DNA from: Pseudomonas sp. H3(2019)
GTDB lineage: Bacteria; Pseudomonadota; Gammaproteobacteria; Pseudomonadales; Pseudomonadaceae
NCBI RefSeq assembly: GCF_007713465.1
Contig: NZ_VMSG01000013.1
Coordinates: 62,001-126,000, forward strand
Direction: 5' to 3'
Length of the DNA: 64,000 nucleotides
Shown piece by piece: positions 37,216-44,801 of this stretch (position 1 is its first letter; the number at the start of each line of letters is the position of its first letter). The notes beneath the pieces were generated by a model that was not told the DNA's origin, ran no database searches, and saw only the letters and a program-made list of their open reading frames with translations. Made by a program: the position numbers and the translations under genes.

Positions 37216-38889
37216 ATGACCCAGGAAACCGGCGGCTTCGCCGCTTTTAACCTTAATCCGAATATTCTTGCAGCCGTCATCGCGACTGGCTACGAAGAGC
37301 CTTCGGCTATTCAGCAGCAATCGATCCCGATCATCATGGCCGGTCACGACATGATTGGTCAGGCGCAAACCGGTACGGGTAAAACCGCTGCGTTCGCCCT
37401 GCCGATCCTGCATCGCATCGATCCTGCTAAGCGCGAACCGCAAGCCCTGATCCTGGCGCCAACCCGTGAGTTGGCGCTGCAAGTAGCAACCGCTTTCGAA
37501 ACCTACGCCAAGCAAATGCCGGGCGTTACCGTTGTGGCCGTTTACGGCGGCGCGCCTATGGGCCCGCAACTGAAAGCAATCCGTAATGGCGCACAGATCG
37601 TTGTCGCCACTCCGGGCCGTCTGTGCGACCACCTGCGTCGTGACGAAAAAGTATTGGCGACCGTGAACCATCTGGTTCTCGACGAAGCTGACGAAATGCT
37701 CAAACTGGGCTTCATGGACGACCTGGAAGTTATCTTCAAGGCCTTGCCGGCAACCCGTCAGACCGTATTGTTCTCGGCTACCCTGCCGCAGTCGATCCGT
37801 GCCATCGCCGAGCGTCATCTGCGTGATCCGCAGCACGTGAAAATCCAGACCAAGACTCAGACCGTTACCGCGATCGAACAGGCTCACCTGTTGGTTCACG
37901 CTGACCAGAAGACCTCGGCTGTATTGAGCCTGCTGGAAGTGGAAGACTTCGACGCGCTGATCATGTTCGTGCGTACCAAGCAAGCGACCCTGGACCTGGC
38001 CAGTGCCCTGGAAGCCAAAGGCTACAAAGCCGCTGCGCTGAACGGTGACATTGCCCAGAACCAGCGTGAGCGCGTGATCGATTCCCTCAAGGATGGCCGT
38101 CTGGACATCGTTGTGGCGACCGACGTTGCTGCTCGTGGTCTGGACGTTCCGCGTATCACTCACGTTTTCAACGTTGATATGCCGTACGATCCAGAGTCCT
38201 ACGTTCACCGTATCGGCCGTACCGGCCGTGCCGGTCGCGAAGGTCGTGCACTGCTGTTGGTGACTCCACGTGAACGCCGCATGCTGCAAGTGATCGAGCG
38301 TGTAACCGGTCAAAAGGTTGCTGAAGTTCGCCTGCCAGACGCTCAAGCTGTTCTCGATGCACGCATCAAGAAACTGACCAACAGCCTGTCGCCGCTGGTG
38401 GCCGATGCCGAATCGACTCACGGTGATCTGCTGGATCGCCTGACTGCCGACATCGGTTGCACCCCGCGTGCACTGGCTGCTGCTCTGCTGCGCAAGGCTA
38501 CCAACGCTCAGGCGCTGACCCTGGCTGCCATCGAGAAAGAACGTCCACTGGTGCCGAACAACGCACCGCGTGGCGATCGTCCAGAGCGTACCGGTGATCG
38601 TCCGGACCGTGGTGACCGCGAGCGTCGTGCTCCGATCCCATTGGCCGAAGGCCGTGCTCGTTGCCGTACCGCGCTGGGTGCGCGTGATGGTATCGCTGCC
38701 AAAAACCTGCTGGGCGCCATCCTCAACGAAGGTGGTCTGGCTCGTGAAGCAATCGGCCGTATCCAGGTGCGTGACAGCTTCAGCCTGGTCGAGTTGCCGG
38801 AAGATGGTCTGGAGCGTCTGCTGACCAAACTGAAGGACACTCGCGTTGCCGGTAAGCAGCTGAAACTGCGTCGCTATCGCGAAGATTGA
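37216..38889 (+). CDS. deaD: DEAD-box RNA helicase DeaD/CsdA
   Basis: The 557-residue protein has the Q motif upstream of Walker A AQTGTGKT (residues 50-57), the DEAD box at 156-159, SAT at 187-189 (FSATLP), and helicase motif HRIGRTGRAGREG. The C-terminal third has an Arg/Asp-rich linker (about 450-480, GDRPERTGDRPDRGDRERR) and a DbpA-type RNA-binding domain to the end. This layout is DeaD/CsdA, which assists ribosome assembly and mRNA turnover in the cold. The ATG at 37216 follows AGAGGCAGACCC. Confidence 0.95.
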   Translation: MTQETGGFAAFNLNPNILAAVIATGYEEPSAIQQQSIPIIMAGHDMIGQAQTGTGKTAAFALPILHRIDPAKREPQALILAPTRELALQVATAFETYAKQMPGVTVVAVYGGAPMGPQLKAIRNGAQIVVATPGRLCDHLRRDEKVLATVNHLVLDEADEMLKLGFMDDLEVIFKALPATRQTVLFSATLPQSIRAIAERHLRDPQHVKIQTKTQTVTAIEQAHLLVHADQKTSAVLSLLEVEDFDALIMFVRTKQATLDLASALEAKGYKAAALNGDIAQNQRERVIDSLKDGRLDIVVATDVAARGLDVPRITHVFNVDMPYDPESYVHRIGRTGRAGREGRALLLVTPRERRMLQVIERVTGQKVAEVRLPDAQAVLDARIKKLTNSLSPLVADAESTHGDLLDRLTADIGCTPRALAAALLRKATNAQALTLAAIEKERPLVPNNAPRGDRPERTGDRPDRGDRERRAPIPLAEGRARCRTALGARDGIAAKNLLGAILNEGGLAREAIGRIQVRDSFSLVELPEDGLERLLTKLKDTRVAGKQLKLRRYRED

Positions 38890-38916
38890 TCCGCTCTCGG
38901 GCTGATTGATCGCACA

Positions 38917-38950
38917 TAAAAAATCCCCGACTGGTTCGGGGATTTTTTTT
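38917..38950 (+). terminator. Rho-independent terminator of deaD
   Basis: AAAAAATCCCCGA pairs with TCGGGGATTTTTTTT around a five-base loop, 28 bp after the stop codon. Confidence 0.95.
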
Positions 38951-38965
38951 CCTGCAGTTTTGTAT

Positions 38966-39077
38966 TGATCGTTCCCACGCTCTGCGTGGGAATGCCGCTA
39001 AGGACGCTCTGCGTCCGATGTTGACGCTGTGACGCAGAGCGTCACGGGATGCATTCCCACGCGGGAGCGTGGGAACG
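38966..39077. repeat. REP-like composite palindromic repeat, copy 3
   Basis: It has the same plan as the repeats at 1897 and 5424: an outer GTTCCCACGCTCTGCGTGG module, two inner GACGCTCTGCGTC-type modules, and an inverted outer module. The right outer module reads CCCACGCGGGAGCGTGGG, a variant with GGGA where the others have AGA. It lies between the convergent deaD and dioxygenase genes. Confidence 0.9.
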
Positions 39078-39088
39078 AGCGGCAGGAC

Positions 39089-39856
39089 TCAGCCGAAACG
39101 ATAGATGTCCATCCCCAGCGCACCCATGGTGAACCCCTGATGGGCGATGCTGAAATCGCCACCGGCGCCTCGGGCGAAGTACAGCGGCAGCAAATGCTCG
39201 TCGCTGGGATGGCTGCGCACGGCATTCGGGGCTTGCCGACGATAGTCGTGCAGGGCAGCTTCGTCGTTTGCGGCGAGCTTTTCGATCATCCAGTCGCGAA
39301 AGGCCTTGGCCCAGGGCTCGACGCTTTCCGGGCCGGCATGCCAGTCCAGCTCGCGCAGGTTGTGGGTGATGCTGCCGGAACCAATCAACAGCACGCCTTG
39401 CTCGCGCAGACTGGACAGCGCACGACCGACGCGGGTTTGCAGGGCAGGGCCGAGATGGCTTGGCAGTGACACTTGCACCACCGGAATGTCGGCCCGGGGA
39501 TACATCAGAGACAGTGGAACCCAAACACCATGATCGAACGGGCGCTGGTTATCGAACTGTGCTTGTAAGCCATCAGCGTTGAGTAACCCGGCGACCTGCG
39601 CCGCGAGTTCCGGCTGGCCGGGTGCGGGGTATTGCACCGCGAACAGCGCGGCGGGGAATCCTCCGAAGTCGTGCCAGGTTTCCGGTTGCTCAGCGCTGCC
39701 GACGCGCAGGTCCTGACTTTCCCAGTGTGCGGAAACGATTACGATGGCCTTGGGTTTTGGCAGCTCGCTGGCCAGACGCGCAAGCGCCGGGCCACTGGCA
39801 CCGGGCTCCAGTGCCAGCATAGGTGAACCGTGAGAGATAAACAGGCTGGGGAACAT
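39089..39856 (-). CDS. DODA-type extradiol ring-cleavage dioxygenase (YgiD-like)
   Basis: The 255-residue protein is of the LigB superfamily, close to E. coli YgiD and plant 4,5-DOPA dioxygenase. Metal-binding His residues are in FISHGSPMLAL and in FDHGVWVPLSLMYP, and SGSITHNLREL and HPSDEHLLPLYFA contain further active-site His. The natural substrate in Pseudomonas is not known. It is divergent from tpm. Confidence 0.92.
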   Translation of the reverse strand: MFPSLFISHGSPMLALEPGASGPALARLASELPKPKAIVIVSAHWESQDLRVGSAEQPETWHDFGGFPAALFAVQYPAPGQPELAAQVAGLLNADGLQAQFDNQRPFDHGVWVPLSLMYPRADIPVVQVSLPSHLGPALQTRVGRALSSLREQGVLLIGSGSITHNLRELDWHAGPESVEPWAKAFRDWMIEKLAANDEAALHDYRRQAPNAVRSHPSDEHLLPLYFARGAGGDFSIAHQGFTMGALGMDIYRFG

Positions 39857-39896
39857 GAATAAGGTCCTGAGCGTTAAGATGGGAGCATCTTCAGTC

Positions 39897-39909
39897 AGAT
39901 CATTGATCT
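39897..39909. promoter_or_regulatory. Palindrome between the dioxygenase gene and tpm
   Basis: AGATCA-T-TGATCT is a perfect inverted repeat in the middle of the 103-bp divergent interval, and a related half-site ATAGATC lies at 39935-39941. The surrounding DNA is AT-rich. A shared operator is plausible, but no regulator gene lies nearby. Confidence 0.45.
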
Positions 39910-39959
39910 AAATCTAATATAAGTTTTAGGGCATATAGATCGAATTATCAGGGGGATTT

Positions 39960-40625
39960 ATGCAGCCGGAGTTTTGGCAAAAGCGTTGGGAGCTCAATCA
40001 GATCGGTTTCCATCAGTCAGAGGTTAATCCTTACTTGCAGCAATACTGGCCGCAATTGAATCTGACGAAGGACTCGCAGGTGCTGGTGCCGCTCTGTGGG
40101 AAAAGTCTTGATCTCGTGTGGCTGGCCGGACAGGGGCACCGGGTGTTGGGTGTCGAGTTGTCGGAAAAAGCCGTGGAGGAATTTTTTCGTGAGCAGCAGC
40201 TGACACCGCAGATTACCGAGCGCGGGGGCTTCAAAGTCTACCAGGCAGGTTCCCTCGTGCTCTGGTGCGGAGATTTTTTCGGCCTGACCGCCGACGATGT
40301 AGCCGATTGTGTGGCTGTCTATGATCGGGCGGCGCTGATTGCCTTGCCGCCGCCCATGCGCGAGAAATACGCCGCGCACTTGAGCCGGATTTTGCCGTCA
40401 GCTTGCGAAGGCTTGTTGATTACGATGGACTACGATCAGGCGCAGATGGCTGGGCCACCGTTTTCTGTGAGCGATGACGATGTGCAGGCATTGCTGGCGG
40501 GGCGCTGGCAGCTTGAATTCTGTGAGGAGCGGGACATTCTGGGTGAGAGCTGGAAGTTCCTCCAGGCGGGTGTGACGCACCTTGAGGAGCGGGTTTATCG
40601 GTTAAAGGCGCCGAGCGTTCCATAA
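39960..40625 (+). CDS. tpm: Thiopurine S-methyltransferase
   Basis: The 221-residue protein is a bacterial TPMT: the N terminus reads [22 protein letters not shown], and the S-adenosylmethionine site is [28 protein letters not shown]. Bacterial Tpm methylates thiopurines and, in several Pseudomonas, selenium and tellurium oxyanions. The ATG follows CAGGGGGATTT. A terminator follows. Confidence 0.95.
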   Translation: MQPEFWQKRWELNQIGFHQSEVNPYLQQYWPQLNLTKDSQVLVPLCGKSLDLVWLAGQGHRVLGVELSEKAVEEFFREQQLTPQITERGGFKVYQAGSLVLWCGDFFGLTADDVADCVAVYDRAALIALPPPMREKYAAHLSRILPSACEGLLITMDYDQAQMAGPPFSVSDDDVQALLAGRWQLEFCEERDILGESWKFLQAGVTHLEERVYRLKAPSVP

Positions 40626-40638
40626 ACCGAACGCCCAC

Positions 40639-40668
40639 AAAAAAGGGCGACCGGGTCGCCCTTTTTTA
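40639..40668 (+). terminator. Rho-independent terminator of tpm
   Basis: AAAAAAGGGCGACC pairs with GGTCGCCCTTTTTT, 14 bp after the stop codon. A-runs and T-runs on both sides let it also serve htpX from the other strand. Confidence 0.94.
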
Positions 40669-40710
40669 ACGCAGCTCTTTTCGCCGTAGCTCTTTTTACC
40701 GGAGGATCTA

Positions 40711-41598
40711 TCAGCCGCGACGACGCAGTGCGTCGATACGCTCTTCCAGTGGCGGGTGGCTCATGAACATGCGAGCGAACCCTTGCTTGATGCCACCGTT
40801 GATGCCGAAGGCATTCAGGGTGTCCGGCATGTGTACCGGCAGGCCTTGCTCCGAGCGCAAGCGCTGCAAGGCGCCGATCATGGCGTTGGTGCCGGCCAGA
40901 CGGGCGCCAGCTTCGTCTGCACGGAATTCGCGTTTACGCGAGAACCACATGACGATCGAGCTGGCCAGGAAGCCCAGTACCAGTTCGGCGAAAATGGTTG
41001 CGACGTAGTAGGCAATGCCTTGGCCTTCTTCGTTCTTGAAGATCACCTTGTCGACGAAATTACCGATGATCCGCGCGAAGAACATGACGAAGGTGTTCAC
41101 CACGCCCTGAATCAGTGCCAGCGTCACCATGTCGCCATTGGCCACATGACCAATTTCGTGGGCCAGAACGGCTTTCACTTCATCGGGCGAGAAACGCTCG
41201 AGCAAGCCCTGGCTGACCGCGACCAGCGCATCGTTCTTGTTCCAGCCGGTGGCGAAGGCGTTAGCCTCGTACGCCGGGAAAATCCCGACTTCGGGCATCT
41301 TGATTCCTGCTTCGCGGGACAGCTGCTCGACGGTTTGCAGCAGCCATTGTTCATGGCGAGTGCGCGGCTGGCTGATGATTTGGGTGCTGGTGCTCATCTT
41401 CGCCATCCACTTGGAGATGAACAGCGAGAACAGTGAGCCGGCGAAACCAAAGACCGCACAGAAAATCAGCAGCTGATTGAGGTTGAGATCAACCCCGTTG
41501 GCCGCCATGAACCCGTTGAAGCCGAAAAGGCTCAGGGTGATGCTGGCAATCAGCACGACCGCCAGGTTAGTGGCCAAAAACAGCAGGATGCGCATCAT
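40711..41598 (-). CDS. htpX: HtpX, membrane-bound heat-shock zinc metalloprotease
   Basis: HtpX works with FtsH in quality control of inner-membrane proteins. The 295-residue protein has two N-terminal membrane segments (about 5-25 and 35-57), the zinc motif HEIGH within [13 protein letters not shown], two more membrane segments near 155-215, and the third zinc ligand Glu in [22 protein letters not shown] precedes the ATG. A promoter with a heat-shock-like shape lies upstream. Confidence 0.96.
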   Translation of the reverse strand: MMRILLFLATNLAVVLIASITLSLFGFNGFMAANGVDLNLNQLLIFCAVFGFAGSLFSLFISKWMAKMSTSTQIISQPRTRHEQWLLQTVEQLSREAGIKMPEVGIFPAYEANAFATGWNKNDALVAVSQGLLERFSPDEVKAVLAHEIGHVANGDMVTLALIQGVVNTFVMFFARIIGNFVDKVIFKNEEGQGIAYYVATIFAELVLGFLASSIVMWFSRKREFRADEAGARLAGTNAMIGALQRLRSEQGLPVHMPDTLNAFGINGGIKQGFARMFMSHPPLEERIDALRRRG

Positions 41599-41643
41599 GG
41601 TTGTAGAAATCTCCTCGTGCTAAATATGTAGCGTACTGCGGGG

Positions 41644-41672
41644 TATATAAGGTGCCGCACCAGGCTATTCAA
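41644..41672 (-). promoter_or_regulatory. Candidate htpX promoter (sigma-70 or sigma-32 type)
   Basis: On the minus strand TTGAAT (41667-41672) and TATATA (41644-41649) are separated by 17 bp. Read as a sigma-32 promoter, GGTTGAA is followed after 15 bp by CCTTATATA, which resembles the heat-shock -10. The remainder of the 313-bp interval upstream, 41673-41874, holds no supported gene. Confidence 0.6.
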
Positions 41673-41874
41673 CCGGGTGACTATTTCAAACTGTGTCCTA
41701 CAGCTGGATTCTAGATGCTTGCAGGGCATTTCTGACGTCACCTGAAGAGATAGTTGGCTGGATTTTGCTTTCACAAGTCCCGCCTCTATTGGGCGTAACC
41801 GGCAGTCGCGTAAATCCGCCAACACCCAAGGCGCTGTCGCAGTCGAAGAATGGAGATATGTTGCTGAATTAATC

Positions 41875-41901
41875 GCCGAGGGCCTTTTTGAAGCCCTCGG
41901 C
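41875..41901 (-). terminator. Stem-loop after the aminotransferase gene
   Basis: GCCGAGGGC and GCCCTCGGC form a perfect 9-bp stem 10 bp after the stop codon on the minus strand. No clear T-run follows, so Rho-independent termination is only probable. Confidence 0.65.
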
Positions 41902-41911
41902 GTTATCGCGC

Positions 41912-43123
41912 TTACTGGCGATAGGACTTGAGGAAGTTGCCGATCCGACCGATAGCCATGTCCAGGTCGTCCACCCGCGGCAAGGTCACGACACGGAAGT
42001 GGTCTGGCCATGGCCAGTTGAAGGCTGTGCCCTGGACCACCAGCAGTTTTTCCGAGAGCAGCAGGTCGAGGACGAACTTTTCGTCGTTGTGGATCGGGCA
42101 GACTTTAGGGTCGATCCGCGGGAAGGCGTAGAGCGCGCCCATCGGTTTGACACAGCTGACGCCCGGGATGTCGTTGAGCAGTTCCCAGGTACGGTTGCGC
42201 TGTTCAAGCAGGCGCCCTTGCGGCAGCACCAGATCATTGATGCTCTGATAACCGCCCAGTGCGGTCTGGATCGCGTGCTGGCTTGGCACGTTGGCGCACA
42301 GGCGCATGTTGGCCAGTATGTCGATGCCTTCGATGTAGCTTTGGGCGTGATGCTTGGGGCCGGAAATGGCGACCCAGCCGGAACGGAAACCGGCAACCCG
42401 ATAGGACTTGGACAGACCGTTGAAGGTCAGGCACAGCAGGTCCGGCGCCAGGGATGCGGTGCAGATGTGCACGGCATCGTCGTACAGAATCTTGTCGTAG
42501 ATCTCGTCGGAGAACACCACCAGGTTGTGCTGGCGAGCCAGTTCCAGCATGCCCAGCAGGACTTCCTTGGAATACACCGAGCCGGTAGGGTTGTTCGGGT
42601 TGATGATGACCAAAGCCTTGGTGTTCGGGGTGATCTTGGCCTTGATGTCGGCCAGGTCTGGCCACCAGTTGGCTTGCTCATCGCACAGGTAGTGCACCGG
42701 ATTACCGCCTGCCAGGCTTACCGCGGCGGTCCACAGCGGATAGTCGGGGGCCGGAACCAGCACTTCGTCGCCGTTGTTGAGCAGAGCCTGCATCGACATC
42801 ACGATCAGCTCGGAAACACCGTTGCCCAGGTAGATGTCTTCGATGCCGACACCTTCTACCTGTTTCTGCTGGTAATACTGCATGACGGCCTTGCGCGCAC
42901 TGAACAGGCCTTTGGAATCGCTGTAACCCTGGGCGGTCGGCAGGTTGCGGATCACGTCCTGGAGGATTTCATCAGGCGCTTCGAAGCCAAAAGGCGCCGG
43001 GTTGCCAATGTTCAGCTTGAGGATGCGATGGCCTTCCTCTTCCAGGCGTTTGGCGTGCTTGAGCACTGGGCCGCGAATGTCGTAGCAGACGTTGGCGAGC
43101 TTGTTCGATTTGCTGACCTGCAT
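41912..43123 (-). CDS. Pyridoxal-phosphate aminotransferase, AlaA-like
   Basis: The 403-residue class I aminotransferase has NPTGSVY, the DEIYDKILYDD strand and the PLP-binding Lys in NGLSKSYRVAGFRSGW. It is close to E. coli AlaA (YfbQ), the main alanine-producing transaminase. The start MQVSKSNKLANVCYDIRGP at 43123 matches that family; upstream codons in the frame are not conserved-looking. It is divergent from msrB. Confidence 0.92.
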   Translation of the reverse strand: MQVSKSNKLANVCYDIRGPVLKHAKRLEEEGHRILKLNIGNPAPFGFEAPDEILQDVIRNLPTAQGYSDSKGLFSARKAVMQYYQQKQVEGVGIEDIYLGNGVSELIVMSMQALLNNGDEVLVPAPDYPLWTAAVSLAGGNPVHYLCDEQANWWPDLADIKAKITPNTKALVIINPNNPTGSVYSKEVLLGMLELARQHNLVVFSDEIYDKILYDDAVHICTASLAPDLLCLTFNGLSKSYRVAGFRSGWVAISGPKHHAQSYIEGIDILANMRLCANVPSQHAIQTALGGYQSINDLVLPQGRLLEQRNRTWELLNDIPGVSCVKPMGALYAFPRIDPKVCPIHNDEKFVLDLLLSEKLLVVQGTAFNWPWPDHFRVVTLPRVDDLDMAIGRIGNFLKSYRQ

Positions 43124-43345
43124 GGCGATGTGTTCCCGAAAATGAACGATCCAGACGCTGTTTGAACTACCGTAATGGGAATCCTGCGTTTTCACACACG
43201 CCTGGCGCCTGGGGTCACCGCACCAAAATGTTTGAATGCGGGTAACTCGGCTGCCAGACTGGCATTTAACGAGGCGCAATCATACGTGCCGCCTGATCCG
43301 TGGAAAAGATACAGATCAGGCTTTTTCAGATGCAGAGGGATGACG

Positions 43346-43741
43346 ATGGAAAAGTTGGAAAAAACCCTGGATGAATGGCGTGCGATGCTCGACCCGGAGC
43401 AGTACAACGTTTGTCGCCTGAAGGGCACCGAACGGCCGTTCTCGGGCAAGTACAACGGCACCAAAACCGATGGTGTCTATCACTGTATCTGCTGCAACGA
43501 ACCGCTGTTCGACTCAAAAGCCAAGTTCGATTCAGGCTGTGGCTGGCCGAGCTTCTATGAGCCGATCGGCGAGAGTGCCATGGTCGAGATTCGCGATATC
43601 AGCCACGGCATGATTCGTACCGAAGTGGTCTGCGCCAAGTGCGACGCGCACCTGGGGCATGTATTCCCGGATGGCCCGCCACCGACCGGCTTGCGTTATT
43701 GCATCAACTCGGTGTGCCTGGACCTGGTGCCGCGCGAATAA
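43346..43741 (+). CDS. msrB: Methionine-(R)-sulfoxide reductase MsrB
   Basis: MsrB reduces methionine-R-sulfoxide in proteins. The 131-residue enzyme has the two zinc-binding CxxC pairs (CICC and CAKC), the substrate motifs [10 protein letters not shown] and LGHVFPDGP, and the catalytic Cys in [15 protein letters not shown] is six bases before the ATG at 43346; an ATG two codons upstream is possible. Confidence 0.96.
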   Translation: MEKLEKTLDEWRAMLDPEQYNVCRLKGTERPFSGKYNGTKTDGVYHCICCNEPLFDSKAKFDSGCGWPSFYEPIGESAMVEIRDISHGMIRTEVVCAKCDAHLGHVFPDGPPPTGLRYCINSVCLDLVPRE

Positions 43742-43857
43742 TGTGAGTCCTGGCCTGCGGCAGCTCCTTGTCGGCAGGTTATTGATTTATTAAATTGCAC
43801 ACAATCGAATTGCTCGCTATGTTTAAGCCTTCCTCATCTTCCACCGGAGCATGCGTG

Positions 43858-44343
43858 ATGACCGAGAACCTGCTGAGTATTCCCTGCACCACCATCAAAG
43901 GTGAGCAAAAGACCCTGGCCGATTACGCCGGCAAAGCGGTATTGGTGGTCAACACCGCCAGTAAATGCGGCTTTACCCCGCAGTACAAAGGATTGGAGGA
44001 GTTATGGCGGACCTACAAGGATCGAGGCCTGGTGGTGCTCGGTTTTCCGTGCAACCAGTTCGGTAAACAGGAGCCGGGCAATGAAGGGGCTATTTCCGAG
44101 TTCTGCGAACTGAACTTCGGTGTGAGTTTTCCATTGTTCAAAAAAATCGACGTCAACGGTAGCGACGCCCATCCGCTGTTTGTTCAGCTGAAAAAGCGTG
44201 CGCCGGGTTTACTGGGCTCCCAGGGCATCAAGTGGAATTTCACCAAGTTCCTGATCGGCCAGGATGGCAAGCTGGTCAAGCGTTTTGCGCCGACGACCAA
44301 GCCGCAGGACCTGACCCGCGAGATTGAAGCCCTGCTCAAATGA
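43858..44343 (+). CDS. Glutathione peroxidase (Cys type)
   Basis: The 161-residue thiol peroxidase has catalytic Cys in NTASKCGFTPQYKGLEELW (Cys in place of selenocysteine), the FPCNQFGKQEPG motif with the Gln of the active site, and WNFTKFLI with the Trp. CGGAG lies before the ATG at 43858. It overlaps ospR by four bases (ATGA). In P. aeruginosa the equivalent gene is controlled by OspR. Confidence 0.95.
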   Translation: MTENLLSIPCTTIKGEQKTLADYAGKAVLVVNTASKCGFTPQYKGLEELWRTYKDRGLVVLGFPCNQFGKQEPGNEGAISEFCELNFGVSFPLFKKIDVNGSDAHPLFVQLKKRAPGLLGSQGIKWNFTKFLIGQDGKLVKRFAPTTKPQDLTREIEALLK

Positions 44344-44801
44344 ACGATGTGTCAGCCGATTCGCTGCTGCTCGACAGTCAGCTCTGCTTCAAGCTGTACG
44401 CCGCTTCCCGAGCGGTGATCCGCGGCTATAAGCCAATGCTCGATCAACTGGGCCTGACGTATCCGCAATATCTGGTGATGCTGGTGCTATGGGAGTGGCA
44501 GCAAAGTGCGCCCGAGCAGCCAACAGTCAAAGCCCTTGGCGAGCGGCTGTCGCTGGATTCCGGGACGCTCACGCCGTTGCTCAAGCGTCTTGAGCAGTTA
44601 CACCTGGTCCAGCGTCAACGCTCGGCGCGCGATGAGCGAGAAGTGCACTTGAGCCTGTCAGCCGCCGGGCTTGCCCTGCGCGAACAGGTCGGACCGCTCA
44701 AGGCACGCCTATTGTGCGACAGCGGTGTCGATCTTGAGCGCTTGGGCAAATTGCGCGATGGCCTTGATCAACTGCTGGGGCAGATCAGGGCGCTATCGTA
44801 G
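44340..44801 (+). CDS. ospR: OspR, oxidative-stress-sensing MarR/OhrR-family regulator
   Basis: The 153-residue protein has the OhrR-type sensing Cys near the N terminus in [18 protein letters not shown] and a winged helix (about 55-95: [33 protein letters not shown]). Its coupling to the glutathione peroxidase and position next to sagS match P. aeruginosa ospR, a repressor released by peroxide. Its 3' end overlaps the 3' end of sagS by 17 bp. Confidence 0.92.
   Translation: MNDVSADSLLLDSQLCFKLYAASRAVIRGYKPMLDQLGLTYPQYLVMLVLWEWQQSAPEQPTVKALGERLSLDSGTLTPLLKRLEQLHLVQRQRSARDEREVHLSLSAAGLALREQVGPLKARLLCDSGVDLERLGKLRDGLDQLLGQIRALS

Noticed and set aside
41888..43165. Open frame of 425 codons on the plus strand
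   Set aside because: It is antisense to the AlaA-like aminotransferase and shows no recognisable protein features.
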